Below, piece after piece: positions 34,592 to 44,745 of a stretch of DNA of 64,000 bases. This DNA is from Butyricimonas faecalis (GTDB lineage Bacteria > Bacteroidota > Bacteroidia > Bacteroidales > Marinifilaceae): assembly GCF_003991565.1 (NCBI RefSeq), contig NZ_CP032819.1:3596001-3660000 (forward strand). Reading direction: 5' to 3'. The position numbers and the translations under genes were made by a program. Numbering within the stretch: the first letter of the stretch is position 1; each line of letters opens with the position of its first letter. Below the pieces are notes generated by a model. That model saw only the letters and a list, made by a program, of their open reading frames with translations, had not been told where the DNA came from and ran no database searches.

Positions 34592-37500
34592 TTATAACGT
34601 GATGTTCAAACTAAAATTAAAAGTTCGGGCAAAAGGGTAAGATGTACCCCGTTCTTGCTTAATGGATGAGAACGTCGCTATGTCTTCCATGTTGAATTGT
34701 AAACGTACCATGCTTAATCCCCATCTTTGTACAAGTTGTCGGTTAAAATCATAACCTAGCGAGAGAGAATTGAAAGTTAGCGTGTTATCGTCTTGAACGA
34801 ATCGGGATGTTGGACGGGTAACATAGGTCCGGTCTTTAATGCTTTTCAATGTGGCTTCATCTCCGGCTTGTTTCCAGCGATCGGTTAGGATTCTGCGATC
34901 ACCGCTACATTTTTCAAGGTTGACGTTTTCCACCGCAACCAGTGTATTGTTGTAAGCCTGTCCTCCCCACCTGTAAGAGAATGTCGAGTATAATGTCAAG
35001 TTCTTCCATCTTAGGTTTAAACCGCAAGTTCCAGACATCTTCGGATCAGTGTCTCCTAGACGTTGCTGCTCGGCTGATGACCACGTGTAAGTCACCGTCC
35101 CGTCTCGTTTGATGTAGAGCTCATTTCCGGTGGCAGGATCAATACCGTAGGATTTCATCCCATAGATGGCGGATAAGGAGTTTCCAACCTCGTATTTGGT
35201 AAAAGGTGTGCTATAAATGCTGTTTGTATTATCTTTCGAATACTTGGAAAAGAATTCATCGATTTGCTCGTTGTAATTTTTTAACGCATCTCCGATCTTC
35301 GTGATGACATTTCTATTATGATTGGCGTTGGCAAAAAGATAGACATCCCAATTTTTAGAGGAATAGACTTTGGCGTTGATCTTAATGTCTACTCCTTCAT
35401 TTAATACTTCGCCGACATTACCTTTGTAAGTGCTGAAACCGGAAGATGACGGGATAGAAATGTTTTCCACTTGATCCATGGTCTTTTCGTGATAATAGTC
35501 GACATTTAAAGATAATATATTTTGGAGCAAAGAAATTTCCGTACCCAAATTTAATTTCCGCACTTTTTCCCACATTAAATCTTCATTACCTAGGGCTTTT
35601 AATGTCATTCCCCACATATCTTTATAGGGAGCGTCGTATAACATGTTATAAGTCGTTCTTGCCTGATAGGGGCTAAAATTAGCTTTACCGGTCTGTCCGT
35701 AAGTGGCTTTGATCTTAAATTGGTTCAAAAAATCCACACCCTGCATGAAAGCGTAATTGTGGAAGTTGATCCCGGCGCCGAAAGACCAAAACGTACCCAT
35801 TTTCTTGTTAGCCCCGAATGCCGACGAGCCATCATAACGTCCGGAAACATCGAACAAATAGATATTGTTGTACGTGTAGTTGAATTGTAGATAAGTACCA
35901 AAACGTCGGGTATTACTATCTTGGAATGTCGGCTCATCTTTGATAGCCAAGGCATTGCTCGGAGAGGGTACGGCTCCTTCGACAAATCCTTTATAATAGG
36001 CATACGTGGAATTTGACTTCGTTTCGTAAGCCTCAACTCCTAACGTGAAATTAAGATTGTGTTTGCCGATCTGTCTGTTGTAAGATAGTAAGGCGTTTAA
36101 GTTCCATTTGCTGGTTCTGATCTCTCCATCTTTATAACTTCCCTTCTCGTAAATATCTGCATTACTGAATGTGCCTGAACTGGGATCCACGTACACGTCC
36201 TCGTCCTGTAATTTGAAGGATGCGCTAAATGTACCTTTTAGCAATAAATAATTATTAATATACCAGCTTACACTTAGGTTGTTAATAAATTCCTTGTATT
36301 TACTTTTATCGAAACTGTCAATGGAAGCCTCGTAAAGGGGGTTGTTAATGTATACGGGCTTACTCACGGATGACCGGATATTCCGATAGATACTGAATAT
36401 CTTGTAATAATTGCCTGTTTCCGGATCTCGGGGAGTCAAATAGGGCTTCATTTGCACGTAGTTGCTAAACGTCCCGTAAGGGGAGTTTTTGGATGACATC
36501 AGGTTTAATGTTGCCTGATTTTTGATTTGTAAGGTTTTGTAACGATAGTCAACCGTGATTCCGGCCCCACTCACGTTCCGGTACGAACCTTTCATCACTC
36601 CGCCTTTACTTTGGTAGTTCAGATTCAGCCCCCATCGCAAAGATTCGCTACCGCCATCGATATAAAGGTAGTGTTTATGATTAAACTCGTTTTGTAAAGG
36701 TTTGGAAATCCAATCTGTATCAACCCCCCGGATGATATTATTGTATAAATTGCCGTAATTGATCAGACCTCCCGCGTTCCCGTCGTCCTTGGTTGCCGAT
36801 TCGAATAATCCGGCATGATATTCAGCTTCCAAAGCCTCTCTTGCATTCAATAAATTGTAACTGCTGAGATCAGGAGCGGTAAGCGTGGCTGTACCGGAAT
36901 AACTGATGCGTATCTCTCCGGCGGCGGGGGCCGATGTTTCTATAACGATCACGCCATTGGCAGCTCTGGAGCCATAAACGGCCGTCGCTGCAGCATCTTT
37001 TAGGATCGTAACACTCTCGATGCGATTGACATCCATGTCGTACACTTTCTCCATGTCAACCTCGAACCCGTCTAAAATAAAGATCGGGGCACTCGGGTTG
37101 TTTTTTAAGGCAAATTCAGACACGTCGTCAGATGTCAGCTTGTCCAGTTCTTTCAATTCAGAGGTTCCCGAACGTCCCCGGATATAGTATTCCGGCATCG
37201 TGTTCGGATCGGATCCCATGACATTGTTTTGGATCGACTTGAAAGAAGGATCGAAGGTCGCCAAAGCTTTTATCACGTTGTGAGGTGACACCTTCAACAA
37301 ATCGGCTTTGCTGACTTTCGTGGAAGTCCCCGTGAAACTCTCTTTACGAATTGTGGCATATCCCGTAACCACTACGTCTTCCAATGCTTCGGTCTCCTCT
37401 TGCATAATCACGTTCAGGAAAGTCGTTTGAGGTTGTATCTGGATTTCCCGTCTTTGCATACCGATAAACGTGAACACAAGAGTCGGATTCTTCATTTCAG

Positions 37501-38011
37501 GGAAAGTCAACGAGAATTTACCCTCTTTATCGGTTGCAACGCCCAGGCCGGTTCCTTTTATTCTGATCGTGACACCGGGAATGGGAATGGAGTCTTTATC
37601 CATGGTCTTCCCCCTTATCGTGATCTTTTTTACCTCTTCCGGGGAATCTTTCACGGGAGAAATCACGATAACGTTATCAATGATTCGGTATTTGTAATTT
37701 GGTCCGAAAATGGTTCTTACGACTTCATCCAGTGTCGCTTTGGTGAGATTGACAGATAGTTTTTGTTTTACATCGATCTCTTCTTTACTGAAAAAGAAAT
37801 CTTGTTTGAGTTGTTTTTCCACTTCTTGCAGTATCTGCATGAGTGAAGTGTTTTCTACTTTTAGATTGACTAATGCCTGTTGTGCATAAACACGGGCTGA
37901 TAAATGCGTGAAACTCACGCATAGAAAAAAGATCACGAGTTTCATAATTCGTAATAATTTGATGAATTTTTTACACGTGTAAGGATAGCTCTCGCTTCGT
38001 TTTTTTTTCAT
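34592..38011 (-). CDS. SusC/RagA TonB-linked outer membrane transporter with STN domain
   Basis: About 1,139 residues starting MKKKRSESYPYTCKKF. The signal segment (LVIFFLCVSFTHLSARVYAQ) is followed by an STN domain (about 50-115), which usually signals to a FecR protein. A carboxypeptidase-like domain then begins ITIRGKTMDKDSIPIPGVTI, followed by the TonB-box/plug (EALEDVVVTGYATIRKESFTGT) and the barrel ending FNFSLNITL. It imports ligand delivered by SusD using TonB energy. Because it carries an STN domain and lies right after FecR, ligand binding probably induces its own operon through the anti-sigma factor. An upstream ATG 22 codons earlier lacks a better context. Confidence 0.92.
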   Translation of the reverse strand: MKKKRSESYPYTCKKFIKLLRIMKLVIFFLCVSFTHLSARVYAQQALVNLKVENTSLMQILQEVEKQLKQDFFFSKEEIDVKQKLSVNLTKATLDEVVRTIFGPNYKYRIIDNVIVISPVKDSPEEVKKITIRGKTMDKDSIPIPGVTIRIKGTGLGVATDKEGKFSLTFPEMKNPTLVFTFIGMQRREIQIQPQTTFLNVIMQEETEALEDVVVTGYATIRKESFTGTSTKVSKADLLKVSPHNVIKALATFDPSFKSIQNNVMGSDPNTMPEYYIRGRSGTSELKELDKLTSDDVSEFALKNNPSAPIFILDGFEVDMEKVYDMDVNRIESVTILKDAAATAVYGSRAANGVIVIETSAPAAGEIRISYSGTATLTAPDLSSYNLLNAREALEAEYHAGLFESATKDDGNAGGLINYGNLYNNIIRGVDTDWISKPLQNEFNHKHYLYIDGGSESLRWGLNLNYQSKGGVMKGSYRNVSGAGITVDYRYKTLQIKNQATLNLMSSKNSPYGTFSNYVQMKPYLTPRDPETGNYYKIFSIYRNIRSSVSKPVYINNPLYEASIDSFDKSKYKEFINNLSVSWYINNYLLLKGTFSASFKLQDEDVYVDPSSGTFSNADIYEKGSYKDGEIRTSKWNLNALLSYNRQIGKHNLNFTLGVEAYETKSNSTYAYYKGFVEGAVPSPSNALAIKDEPTFQDSNTRRFGTYLQFNYTYNNIYLFDVSGRYDGSSAFGANKKMGTFWSFGAGINFHNYAFMQGVDFLNQFKIKATYGQTGKANFSPYQARTTYNMLYDAPYKDMWGMTLKALGNEDLMWEKVRKLNLGTEISLLQNILSLNVDYYHEKTMDQVENISIPSSSGFSTYKGNVGEVLNEGVDIKINAKVYSSKNWDVYLFANANHNRNVITKIGDALKNYNEQIDEFFSKYSKDNTNSIYSTPFTKYEVGNSLSAIYGMKSYGIDPATGNELYIKRDGTVTYTWSSAEQQRLGDTDPKMSGTCGLNLRWKNLTLYSTFSYRWGGQAYNNTLVAVENVNLEKCSGDRRILTDRWKQAGDEATLKSIKDRTYVTRPTSRFVQDDNTLTFNSLSLGYDFNRQLVQRWGLSMVRLQFNMEDIATFSSIKQERGTSYPFARTFNFSLNITL

Positions 38012-38091
38012 AACTTTGTGTGCTAAATAATTACTAAAGTTTTTATATGGGAACTTTACAGGGATTGGTGACAACAATCCCTGTTTTTCCT

Positions 38092-39261
38092 TTATTTGTA
38101 TATTGTAATCGTTCTGTTTTTCACATTAAATTTGATATCGGTTGCTTCTGAAATCATATCCAGTACTTTTTCGAGGGGCATGTCTTTATTTATAACACCC
38201 CTGAATTTATGTTTCTTTATCATCGAATTCTGGTAAAATACGTCAATATCATACCAACGTTGCAGTTGACACATGATAAGCTCCAGGCTCATTTCATCGA
38301 AAATGAAACGTCCTTCCCTCCACGAGATATAATTCTTCACGTCTACTTCTCTAATACTCGTGTTACCCGTGATCGTGTCGGTGACACTTTGAGTTCCGGG
38401 TTTCAGCGTGACTTCCTGCTTATTCTTGTTGGAAATGAATTTTATGGAACCGTTGACAAGAGTGGTGTATATACACTGGTTATCCGCGTATGTATTCACG
38501 TTGAACGTTGTTCCCAAAACCTCGATAGAAGCGTTGTTTATATTTACAATAAATGGTTTTGTGCTATCTCTTTTTACGACGAAAAGAGCTTCTCCTTTTA
38601 GGAATACTTCTCGTTTCCCGGATAAAAATTTAACAGGGAAACGTAATTCCGATTCTGAATTAATCCATACTTGCGTTCCGTCGGATAATTCAATGGGATA
38701 AAATCCCCCGGCAGGAACAACTAACGTGTTGTATATTTCAGCTGCAGACAGGTTACTGGTATCTATTTTGACTTGAGAATAACTTAGACCTGATAAAGAA
38801 TCATTTTTAACTCCTTCAATAAATTGAGTCTCGATAGTTCGCGTGAGATTGTCGAGTTCTTTCACGTTTCCGTCAGGTAATATCAAGCGGGCTTGAGGTC
38901 TGCCGGGAGTGATGATGGCAAATTCTGTTTTAGTGTTAATGGCATCTTGCGTATCAGGAAAACCAACACTGTAATAGATAAATAATCCGATGATAAGTAT
39001 GGCGGCAACGCTGGAACTCCAGTAAGTTATCAGGCGTCTGTTCCGGTCATTTCGTATCTCCTGTTTGATGTGTAAACCGACTTCTTTTTTCATTTTCTTG
39101 TAATCTCGATGGGATAACTTTTGTCGGATTACAGTAATGTCGGTCATTAACGCTAGGTGAGCAGGATCTTTTAACCATTCTGTAACTTCTTCATCATCCA
39201 ACATTTCACGATGATTCAAAATGGTGAATGCAAATTCTATATCTTGCTTGTTATAATCCAT
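38092..39261 (-). CDS. FecR-family anti-sigma factor
   Basis: A 389-residue inner membrane regulator. The cytoplasmic anti-sigma part covers about 1-75. One TM segment (AAILIIGLFIYYSVG) follows, then a periplasmic FecR domain (VPAGGFYPIELSDGTQVWINSESELRFPV ... FNVNTYADNQ) and a C-terminal DUF4974 domain (MSLELIMCQLQRWYDIDVFY ... FRGVINKDMPLEKVLDMI). It binds an ECF sigma factor until the STN domain of the cognate SusC signals. The STN-bearing SusC starts 80 bases downstream. No sigma gene sits directly upstream, where it usually is; MATE is divergent there. The nearest ECF factor is at the far end of the operon. Confidence 0.92.
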   Translation of the reverse strand: MDYNKQDIEFAFTILNHREMLDDEEVTEWLKDPAHLALMTDITVIRQKLSHRDYKKMKKEVGLHIKQEIRNDRNRRLITYWSSSVAAILIIGLFIYYSVGFPDTQDAINTKTEFAIITPGRPQARLILPDGNVKELDNLTRTIETQFIEGVKNDSLSGLSYSQVKIDTSNLSAAEIYNTLVVPAGGFYPIELSDGTQVWINSESELRFPVKFLSGKREVFLKGEALFVVKRDSTKPFIVNINNASIEVLGTTFNVNTYADNQCIYTTLVNGSIKFISNKNKQEVTLKPGTQSVTDTITGNTSIREVDVKNYISWREGRFIFDEMSLELIMCQLQRWYDIDVFYQNSMIKKHKFRGVINKDMPLEKVLDMISEATDIKFNVKNRTITIYK

Positions 39262-39394
39262 ATCTTCTTTTTTGTTAATAGAACAACCTCCCCCTTAAAA
39301 TGTATGACATCGTTTTTTTATTTTTTTTAAATAGAAACAAAACAAGGTTATGAAGAGAATATTATTCTTTATTTTTACCGCTCAAATACGAAGT

Positions 39395-40741
39395 ATGAGA
39401 TATTGGCTGCAAAAATATAGAGAAGATTATTCGGCAACGATCAAAATCGGGATACCGATCGTGTTGGGGCAATTGGGGATTGTGATTGTCGGGTTGGTGG
39501 ATAATATCATGGTGGGACATTTCAGTACGTCCGACTTGGCAGCCGCTTCTTTCGTGAATAGCGTGTTTAATATTCCGATCCTGTTCGGGATGGGGTTTTC
39601 TTACGGCCTGACCCCTTTGGTCGGGCAATTCTTCGGGCGAGGTGACAAGTTCCGGGTTGGCGGGCTGTTGCGTAACAGTTTGTTGGCAAACTTTATGATC
39701 GGGTTATTCCTTTCTGTGGCGATGGGAATTATGTACTTGAACGTGGATAGAATGGGACAACCGGAAGAGCTGTTACCCTTGATTCGACCTTATTTTCTGT
39801 TACAGTTGACCTCTCTCGTGTTTGTCATGATGTTTAATAGCTTCAAGCAGTTTGCTGATGGCATCACGGATACAAAGACTTCCATGTGGATCATGTTGTC
39901 GGCGAACCTGTTGAATATTATCGGAAATTCTCTCTTGATATATGGTGTGTGGGGACTTCCGGCATTGGGATTGACGGGAGCGGGGATTTCTACGCTGGCT
40001 TCGCGAATTTTCATGTTCGTGGCTTTTGCTATTATCTTTTTCCGAAAGCAATCTTATCGGCGTTACCTTGTCGGCTATCACCGGACAACGTATAACACGG
40101 GAGATTTGAAAGTACTGAATAGAATGGGGATGATGGTCGGCTTGCAAATGGGGATGGAGACGGCATTATTCAGTATCAGTGGTATCATGATCGGTTGGTT
40201 GGGAACGGTTCCTTTGGCAGCCCATCAGGTGGTGGCCTCTATCTCCACGTTAGGATTTATGGTCTATTATGGAGTCGGAGCGGCTGTTTCTATCCGGGTG
40301 AGTAATTTCTTCGGACGGGGAGATATAACAGGCGTCCGACGGGCTACCTTGGCAGGAACTCATTTACTTGCAGTATTGGCAATCTCGGTTTCCGTGTTCT
40401 TTTTGTTGGTGCGGGAGCATATCGGGTGGTTATATACTTCGTCAGAGGACGTGGCGAACTTGGTTGCCGTGTTAATGATTATTTTGGTATTCTACCAGTT
40501 TGGCGACAGCTTGCAAATTATTTTTGCCAATGCCTTGCGTGGCGTGGCAGACGTGACCTCTATGGCGGTGATCTCTTTTATCGGGTATTTCGTGATCGCG
40601 TTACCGGTTTCTTATATCTGTGGTTTCGTGTTGGATTGGGGAATCGAGGGAATATGGATCGGTTACCCCGTGGGCTTAACGCTTACCGGGGGAATGATGT
40701 GCTGGCGGTTCTATCATTTCTTGCGGCAAAAAGATATTTAA
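39395..40741 (+). CDS. MATE-family multidrug/metabolite exporter
   Basis: A protein of about 448 residues starting MRYWLQKYREDYSAT; an ATG 15 codons upstream is possible but adds a hydrophobic stub. It has twelve hydrophobic segments in two homologous halves. The pattern KIGIPIVLGQLGIVIVGLVDNIMVG and the second-half GLQMGMETALFSISGIMIGWLG fit the NorM-type MATE family. It exchanges Na+ or H+ for organic cations or metabolites at the inner membrane. The stop is one base from the end of the convergent gene, leaving no room for a separate terminator. Confidence 0.93.
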   Translation: MRYWLQKYREDYSATIKIGIPIVLGQLGIVIVGLVDNIMVGHFSTSDLAAASFVNSVFNIPILFGMGFSYGLTPLVGQFFGRGDKFRVGGLLRNSLLANFMIGLFLSVAMGIMYLNVDRMGQPEELLPLIRPYFLLQLTSLVFVMMFNSFKQFADGITDTKTSMWIMLSANLLNIIGNSLLIYGVWGLPALGLTGAGISTLASRIFMFVAFAIIFFRKQSYRRYLVGYHRTTYNTGDLKVLNRMGMMVGLQMGMETALFSISGIMIGWLGTVPLAAHQVVASISTLGFMVYYGVGAAVSIRVSNFFGRGDITGVRRATLAGTHLLAVLAISVSVFFLLVREHIGWLYTSSEDVANLVAVLMIILVFYQFGDSLQIIFANALRGVADVTSMAVISFIGYFVIALPVSYICGFVLDWGIEGIWIGYPVGLTLTGGMMCWRFYHFLRQKDI

Positions 40742-40742
40742 T

Positions 40743-41351
40743 CTATATCTCCTTGGCAATAAAAGCGGGGAGTTTGTCTGCCGACAGTTCTCTTGCCATT
40801 GATTCGGGATTCACGTCATAATAAAAGGGTATGTATTCAAATCTTAGTTTCCCTTCTTCCATGTAAAAACGAGCATTTGCGTCAAAAGCAACAGGATGAA
40901 AATTCCCGTCAGTAGAAGGCATATCCCTGTAAAGAAGTTGTTGCTCCTTCCACCTTAATTCGTTGTCTTCCAGTTTCACGTCGTAAACTCCTTGTACAAC
41001 CGCATCCATTTCGGGAGCTATTGTTGTTGTCGAGATCATTCGCATATATCCGGTAAATTCACGGGTGCTTTTTCGCTTTGCCAGTTCGTAATGGAACACG
41101 CTTGTTCCGGTGTAATCCTTCTTGATGCCGACGTGTTCTCCTTTTTCATCCAAGAAATAGACTCTTTCTTTCGCTATTGTCGTCATGTTAAAATGTAATC
41201 CGTTTTCCGTAAGCACCACATCGGAAAACATCATTTGGTCGGAATACACGTCTTTCAACTTTCCTTCATCAAGAAGATAAATCACATCGTCCGTTCTTAG
41301 AATTTTACCAAGAACCTTTTCTTTCAGGTAGGTCGCTAATTGCTCCTTCAT
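40743..41351 (-). CDS. uncharacterised 202-residue protein
   Basis: I do not recognise this family. The protein lacks a signal peptide and membrane segments, so it is probably cytoplasmic. It looks beta-rich in the middle (VLTENGLHFNMTTIAKERVYF), with a helical N-terminus (MKEQLATYLKEKVLGKIL) and a C-terminus that may be helical (NPESMARELSADKLPAFIAKEI). It may be an operon partner of the HAD phosphatase just upstream, from which it is separated by about 10 bases. It converges with the MATE gene. Codon usage matches the chromosome. Confidence 0.75.
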   Translation of the reverse strand: MKEQLATYLKEKVLGKILRTDDVIYLLDEGKLKDVYSDQMMFSDVVLTENGLHFNMTTIAKERVYFLDEKGEHVGIKKDYTGTSVFHYELAKRKSTREFTGYMRMISTTTIAPEMDAVVQGVYDVKLEDNELRWKEQQLLYRDMPSTDGNFHPVAFDANARFYMEEGKLRFEYIPFYYDVNPESMARELSADKLPAFIAKEI

Positions 41352-41361
41352 CCTTTTACGT

Positions 41362-41985
41362 TTAAAAATTAATTGTTGCCCGTTGTTTCTTCTCTTTTAG
41401 CCTTTCCCGGATTTCCTCGTAGCCTTTATGCCTGTCGGTGAAATGTATCGTGTTTATTCCTATTGCTTGTGCGGCTTTCACGTTTGGTTCAAAGTCATCG
41501 ATGAATAGAGTTTCTTCGGGTTTTAAGTGGTAGCGATTCAGAATCAAGTCATAAATTTCCCGGTCAGGTTTCACCATGTGTTCCAAGGCGGATATGACTT
41601 GCCCGTCAAAATACTTGAACACTTCCCGCGTTTTCAAGTAATCGTAGAAATCGGCCGACATATTGGAAAGACAATAAAGTTTGAATCCCCGTGTGGAAAG
41701 TTCTTTAATCAAGGCCTCGGTTTCAGGAATGGGAGTTAATGAATGTTTCACGTGTTCAATGAATTCATTACAATCTTCGGGAGGGCAGCCGGATAGAAGA
41801 GCAACTTTGTCGATTAGTTCTTGACGAGTGACGTCTCCCCGGTCATAGTCCTGCCAATCATTCAAGAAAAGACTGTTTTCTTTGACAAAATTTACAAGAA
41901 TAGGATTCCCTTTGAAGGTCTCAAGCACTCGTTTGGCATTCCATTCAACAACAACTCCCCCTAGGTCGAAAATAATGTTTTTCAT
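41362..41985 (-). CDS. HAD-superfamily (subfamily IA) phosphatase
   Basis: A 207-residue hydrolase. Motif I is FDLGGVVVEW with nucleophile Asp7 (the second Asp of the usual DxD is Gly, common in the YihX-like branch). Motif II is LYCLSNMS, motif III Lys in MVKPDREIYDLIL, and motif IV FIDDFEPNVKAA. The cap is helical (about 15-85). Such enzymes act on sugar or nucleotide monophosphates; the substrate cannot be read from sequence. It is the first gene of a pair and follows a TonB receptor by about 26 bases, so all three may share a transcript. Confidence 0.9.
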   Translation of the reverse strand: MKNIIFDLGGVVVEWNAKRVLETFKGNPILVNFVKENSLFLNDWQDYDRGDVTRQELIDKVALLSGCPPEDCNEFIEHVKHSLTPIPETEALIKELSTRGFKLYCLSNMSADFYDYLKTREVFKYFDGQVISALEHMVKPDREIYDLILNRYHLKPEETLFIDDFEPNVKAAQAIGINTIHFTDRHKGYEEIRERLKEKKQRATINF

Positions 41986-42011
41986 ATTCTCAATATTAAT
42001 CGGTTATTTGT

Positions 42012-44420
42012 TTAAAAATCAATAATAATTCCAACGGACGGCAGCAACGTACCCGTGTCATTCTTGATGCATCTCATCAGGTAGTGATCCGGGCGTTCGG
42101 GGTCAATTTTGTAACTTCCGTCCGCGTTCTCCTGTGGAACGAGTAGGTCGGGGCTTTTGGTCTTGTGGTTATAGATATTCTGTATATCGGCATACAGGAT
42201 TAACGACCATTTTTTGAAATAAAAGCTCCGGTCAACCCGAATGTCCAGTTGGTGAAACGAGGATGCCCGTTCGCTGTTGTAACGAGAGTAGTCGAGATAA
42301 GGTTGCCGTTTAACATTCCAAGCCGCGACAAGCGAACTGGTTTCCGGGTTGTAAGGAGTAAAGGGCGCCCCGTTCGCGATCCGCCATTTCATACCGATAT
42401 CCCAAAGGCCCAGCTTGCGGGTTGCCGTGAGGGAAAGAATATGGCGGTTGTCCCAACTGCTGGGTATATATTCCGAGATCGGGTGCAAGTCATGATCCAT
42501 TTTTTTGAACTCGGAATAATAATACGTGTAAGCGAGTGAGGCCACTATCCCGAATAACTCTTGTGTGCGTATCATCAGTTCAACCCCGTATGCACGTCCT
42601 TCGCCGAGAGATCTTACAGGTTCGTCACCTACCGCCACGTAATCGGTACCTTTATTGGCCAGCACGATACTATCCAGCAAAGAGACGGGGTAATGGTCGT
42701 ACGTTTTATAAAATCCTTCCAACGTGATTCTCGTCCGGCTACCGGGACGATATTCCAAACCCATGACATAGTGGTTCGTCCCGATATACTTCAATCCGTT
42801 TTGCTTGTTCACTAATTTCCCGTGTTCGTCGGCATATCCCATCGTGGTGTATGAAGGAAGCTGGTAATAGCGTCCGGCATTCGCGTTGATAAACCATTCG
42901 GGCGTGAGCGAGTAGGAGAGCGACAGCCGGGGGGATATATGTTTGAAAGGATTATTCATTCCGGCAGTATAACTATTCCCGTCAACCCGAACCCCTATTG
43001 ACAGGGCGAGACGTTCCAAAAAGAAATTTTTACTGGCTTGCCCGAACAGGGACCATTTGAAGAAATCAAAATCCGTGTCATAGCGTACATGATTCAATTC
43101 CCGAGAGGTGTATAATTCCCTCGTTGTCTTGTTTTTGTAAGTAGCGTGTTCGATTCCGGCCCCCGCGTTCAACTTGATATCGTGCCGTAAAAAATGATTG
43201 TGTTCGAAGCGGAATTTATTCTCTGTTTCACCGGAATTGTAATCCACCAACTTTGTTTGACTTTTATCATTATTGGCGTATTTCTCGATTTTATTTTGCA
43301 AGGTGCTGCGGCTGAGCACGAAGAGGTGATTCCAACGATCCCCGTAATGTTTGTAGGTAATCCCGATCGTGTAGCTCCATTGCACACTCTCCGGCAGGTA
43401 GTTGAGCATGTATCTTTGGTCATCATCGGGATCTTTCATCCCTTTGTTGAGATTATTGACATCGTAAGCCCCGATGCCCAGTAGGGTCAACTCGTTTTTC
43501 TGGTTGAACTTGGTTTCCGCCTTGAACTGGAAATCATTGTATACAGGCAGAAAGGGGAGGCCGATCATGTCGAACAGAAATTTCAGATAACTCCTGCGTG
43601 CAGACATGATGAACGTGGTTTTAGGAGCCAGGGGACCATCCAAAGACAAACCGAAATCTGTCGCGCCTAACGTTCCCCGCACCTTTATCTTGTCCGGGTT
43701 TCCCGCTATTTGCCGGAAGTCGAGCAAGGAACTCATAAGGTTTCCCCGGGAGGCAGGGAACGCTCCCGAGTAGAAATTTACTTCTTTCACGAAATCGATG
43801 TTCACGATACTGACCACGCCTCCCGATGCCCCTTGCGTGGCAAAGTGATTCAGGTTGGGCAATTCCACGTCGTCCAAGTAGAAGCGGTTTTCGCTGGGAC
43901 CCCCTCCTCGGACGATAAAATCGTTTCTGAAAGCGGGAGAGGAGAGAACTCCCGGCATGGATTGTAATACTTTCGATATATCCCGGTTCCCTCCCGGGTT
44001 CTTTTCTATTTCGGCAATCCCGATACGTTGTAAGGAAACTGGACTTTCCACTGTTTTGCGGAATGGGTTGGCCTTGACCGTTACTTGTTCCAAGTTGACT
44101 TGGCTTTCTTCCAACTCCACGTTTACCGTGCGTTCCGAAGCGGTGTTTACCAAGAATTCCTCCGATAGTTTTGTGGTATAACCCACGCTGCTTATCTCCA
44201 GGCGGTTATAACCCAGTGGAACATTTTCTATGCGGAAGTATCCATTCTCGTCGGTAGCCGTACCTGTAGTTGTTTTCCAGATAACCACGTTGGCGAAAGG
44301 TACGGGTTCATTGTTTTTACTATCGACAACTCGCCCCTTCACGACTCCTTTTTGTTGAGCGGAAAGACAAAGTGGAAGAAATGATAACAGGGTAAAAACA
44401 AATCGTACTATAATTTTCAT
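42012..44420 (-). CDS. TonB-dependent receptor with carboxypeptidase-like N-domain
   Basis: An 802-residue outer membrane receptor. The signal peptide is MKIIVRFVFTLLSFLPLCLSAQ. The N-terminal regulatory domain (GVVKGRVVDSKNNEPVPFANVVIW ... SSVGYTT) is followed by a plug with ILQSMPGVLSSPAFRNDFIVRGG and a beta-barrel ending GTLLPSVGIIIDF. It lacks a SusD partner and an STN domain. It probably imports a ligand such as a siderophore, cofactor or metal complex; the ligand is not evident. A canonical promoter lies just upstream. The HAD phosphatase follows after 26 bases. Confidence 0.92.
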   Translation of the reverse strand: MKIIVRFVFTLLSFLPLCLSAQQKGVVKGRVVDSKNNEPVPFANVVIWKTTTGTATDENGYFRIENVPLGYNRLEISSVGYTTKLSEEFLVNTASERTVNVELEESQVNLEQVTVKANPFRKTVESPVSLQRIGIAEIEKNPGGNRDISKVLQSMPGVLSSPAFRNDFIVRGGGPSENRFYLDDVELPNLNHFATQGASGGVVSIVNIDFVKEVNFYSGAFPASRGNLMSSLLDFRQIAGNPDKIKVRGTLGATDFGLSLDGPLAPKTTFIMSARRSYLKFLFDMIGLPFLPVYNDFQFKAETKFNQKNELTLLGIGAYDVNNLNKGMKDPDDDQRYMLNYLPESVQWSYTIGITYKHYGDRWNHLFVLSRSTLQNKIEKYANNDKSQTKLVDYNSGETENKFRFEHNHFLRHDIKLNAGAGIEHATYKNKTTRELYTSRELNHVRYDTDFDFFKWSLFGQASKNFFLERLALSIGVRVDGNSYTAGMNNPFKHISPRLSLSYSLTPEWFINANAGRYYQLPSYTTMGYADEHGKLVNKQNGLKYIGTNHYVMGLEYRPGSRTRITLEGFYKTYDHYPVSLLDSIVLANKGTDYVAVGDEPVRSLGEGRAYGVELMIRTQELFGIVASLAYTYYYSEFKKMDHDLHPISEYIPSSWDNRHILSLTATRKLGLWDIGMKWRIANGAPFTPYNPETSSLVAAWNVKRQPYLDYSRYNSERASSFHQLDIRVDRSFYFKKWSLILYADIQNIYNHKTKSPDLLVPQENADGSYKIDPERPDHYLMRCIKNDTGTLLPSVGIIIDF

Positions 44421-44439
44421 GTTGCTTTTGTATCTCTTG

Positions 44440-44470
44440 CAAAAGTAATTAAAATAACATGAGTTCGAAA
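44440..44470 (-). promoter_or_regulatory. promoter of TonB receptor gene
   Basis: On the minus strand TACTTTTG (44440-44447) fits the -7 consensus. A TTTCG near 44466-44470 is at about the right distance for a -33 box. Confidence 0.6.
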
Positions 44471-44602
44471 TAAATCAACATAAAACAAGGAGAGCGACCA
44501 CGCGAGGACTTGTAAAGAATTAGAGGAGAGAGTTATGGGAAAATAATCCGGTATATAGTCCGATTTAATACACGAAATCAAGATTGAAACAGGATTACAT
44601 CC

Positions 44603-44745
44603 GGATCACTACCGTGTAAAACGCTATTAGAACGCTATTAGAACGCTATTAAAACCCTATTAAAACGCTATACAGAATAGCGTTCTAATAGCATTTTAAT
44701 AGCTTACTAAAAATTTTATACACGGTAGAGATCTGCTAGTGATCC
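44603..44745. repeat. 11-base tandem repeats nested in a large palindrome
   Basis: Five adjacent 11-base units of AACGCTATTAG type (44620-44674) are followed by an inverted set (TAGCGTTCTAATAGC...). Outer arms GGATCACTA/TAGTGATCC and ACCGTGTAAAA/TTTTATACACGGT enclose them. The rest of 44421-45096 shows no gene. Confidence 0.85.

Noticed and set aside
44620..44700. Possible CRISPR array
   Set aside because: Units are 11 bases with no spacers and no cas genes nearby.
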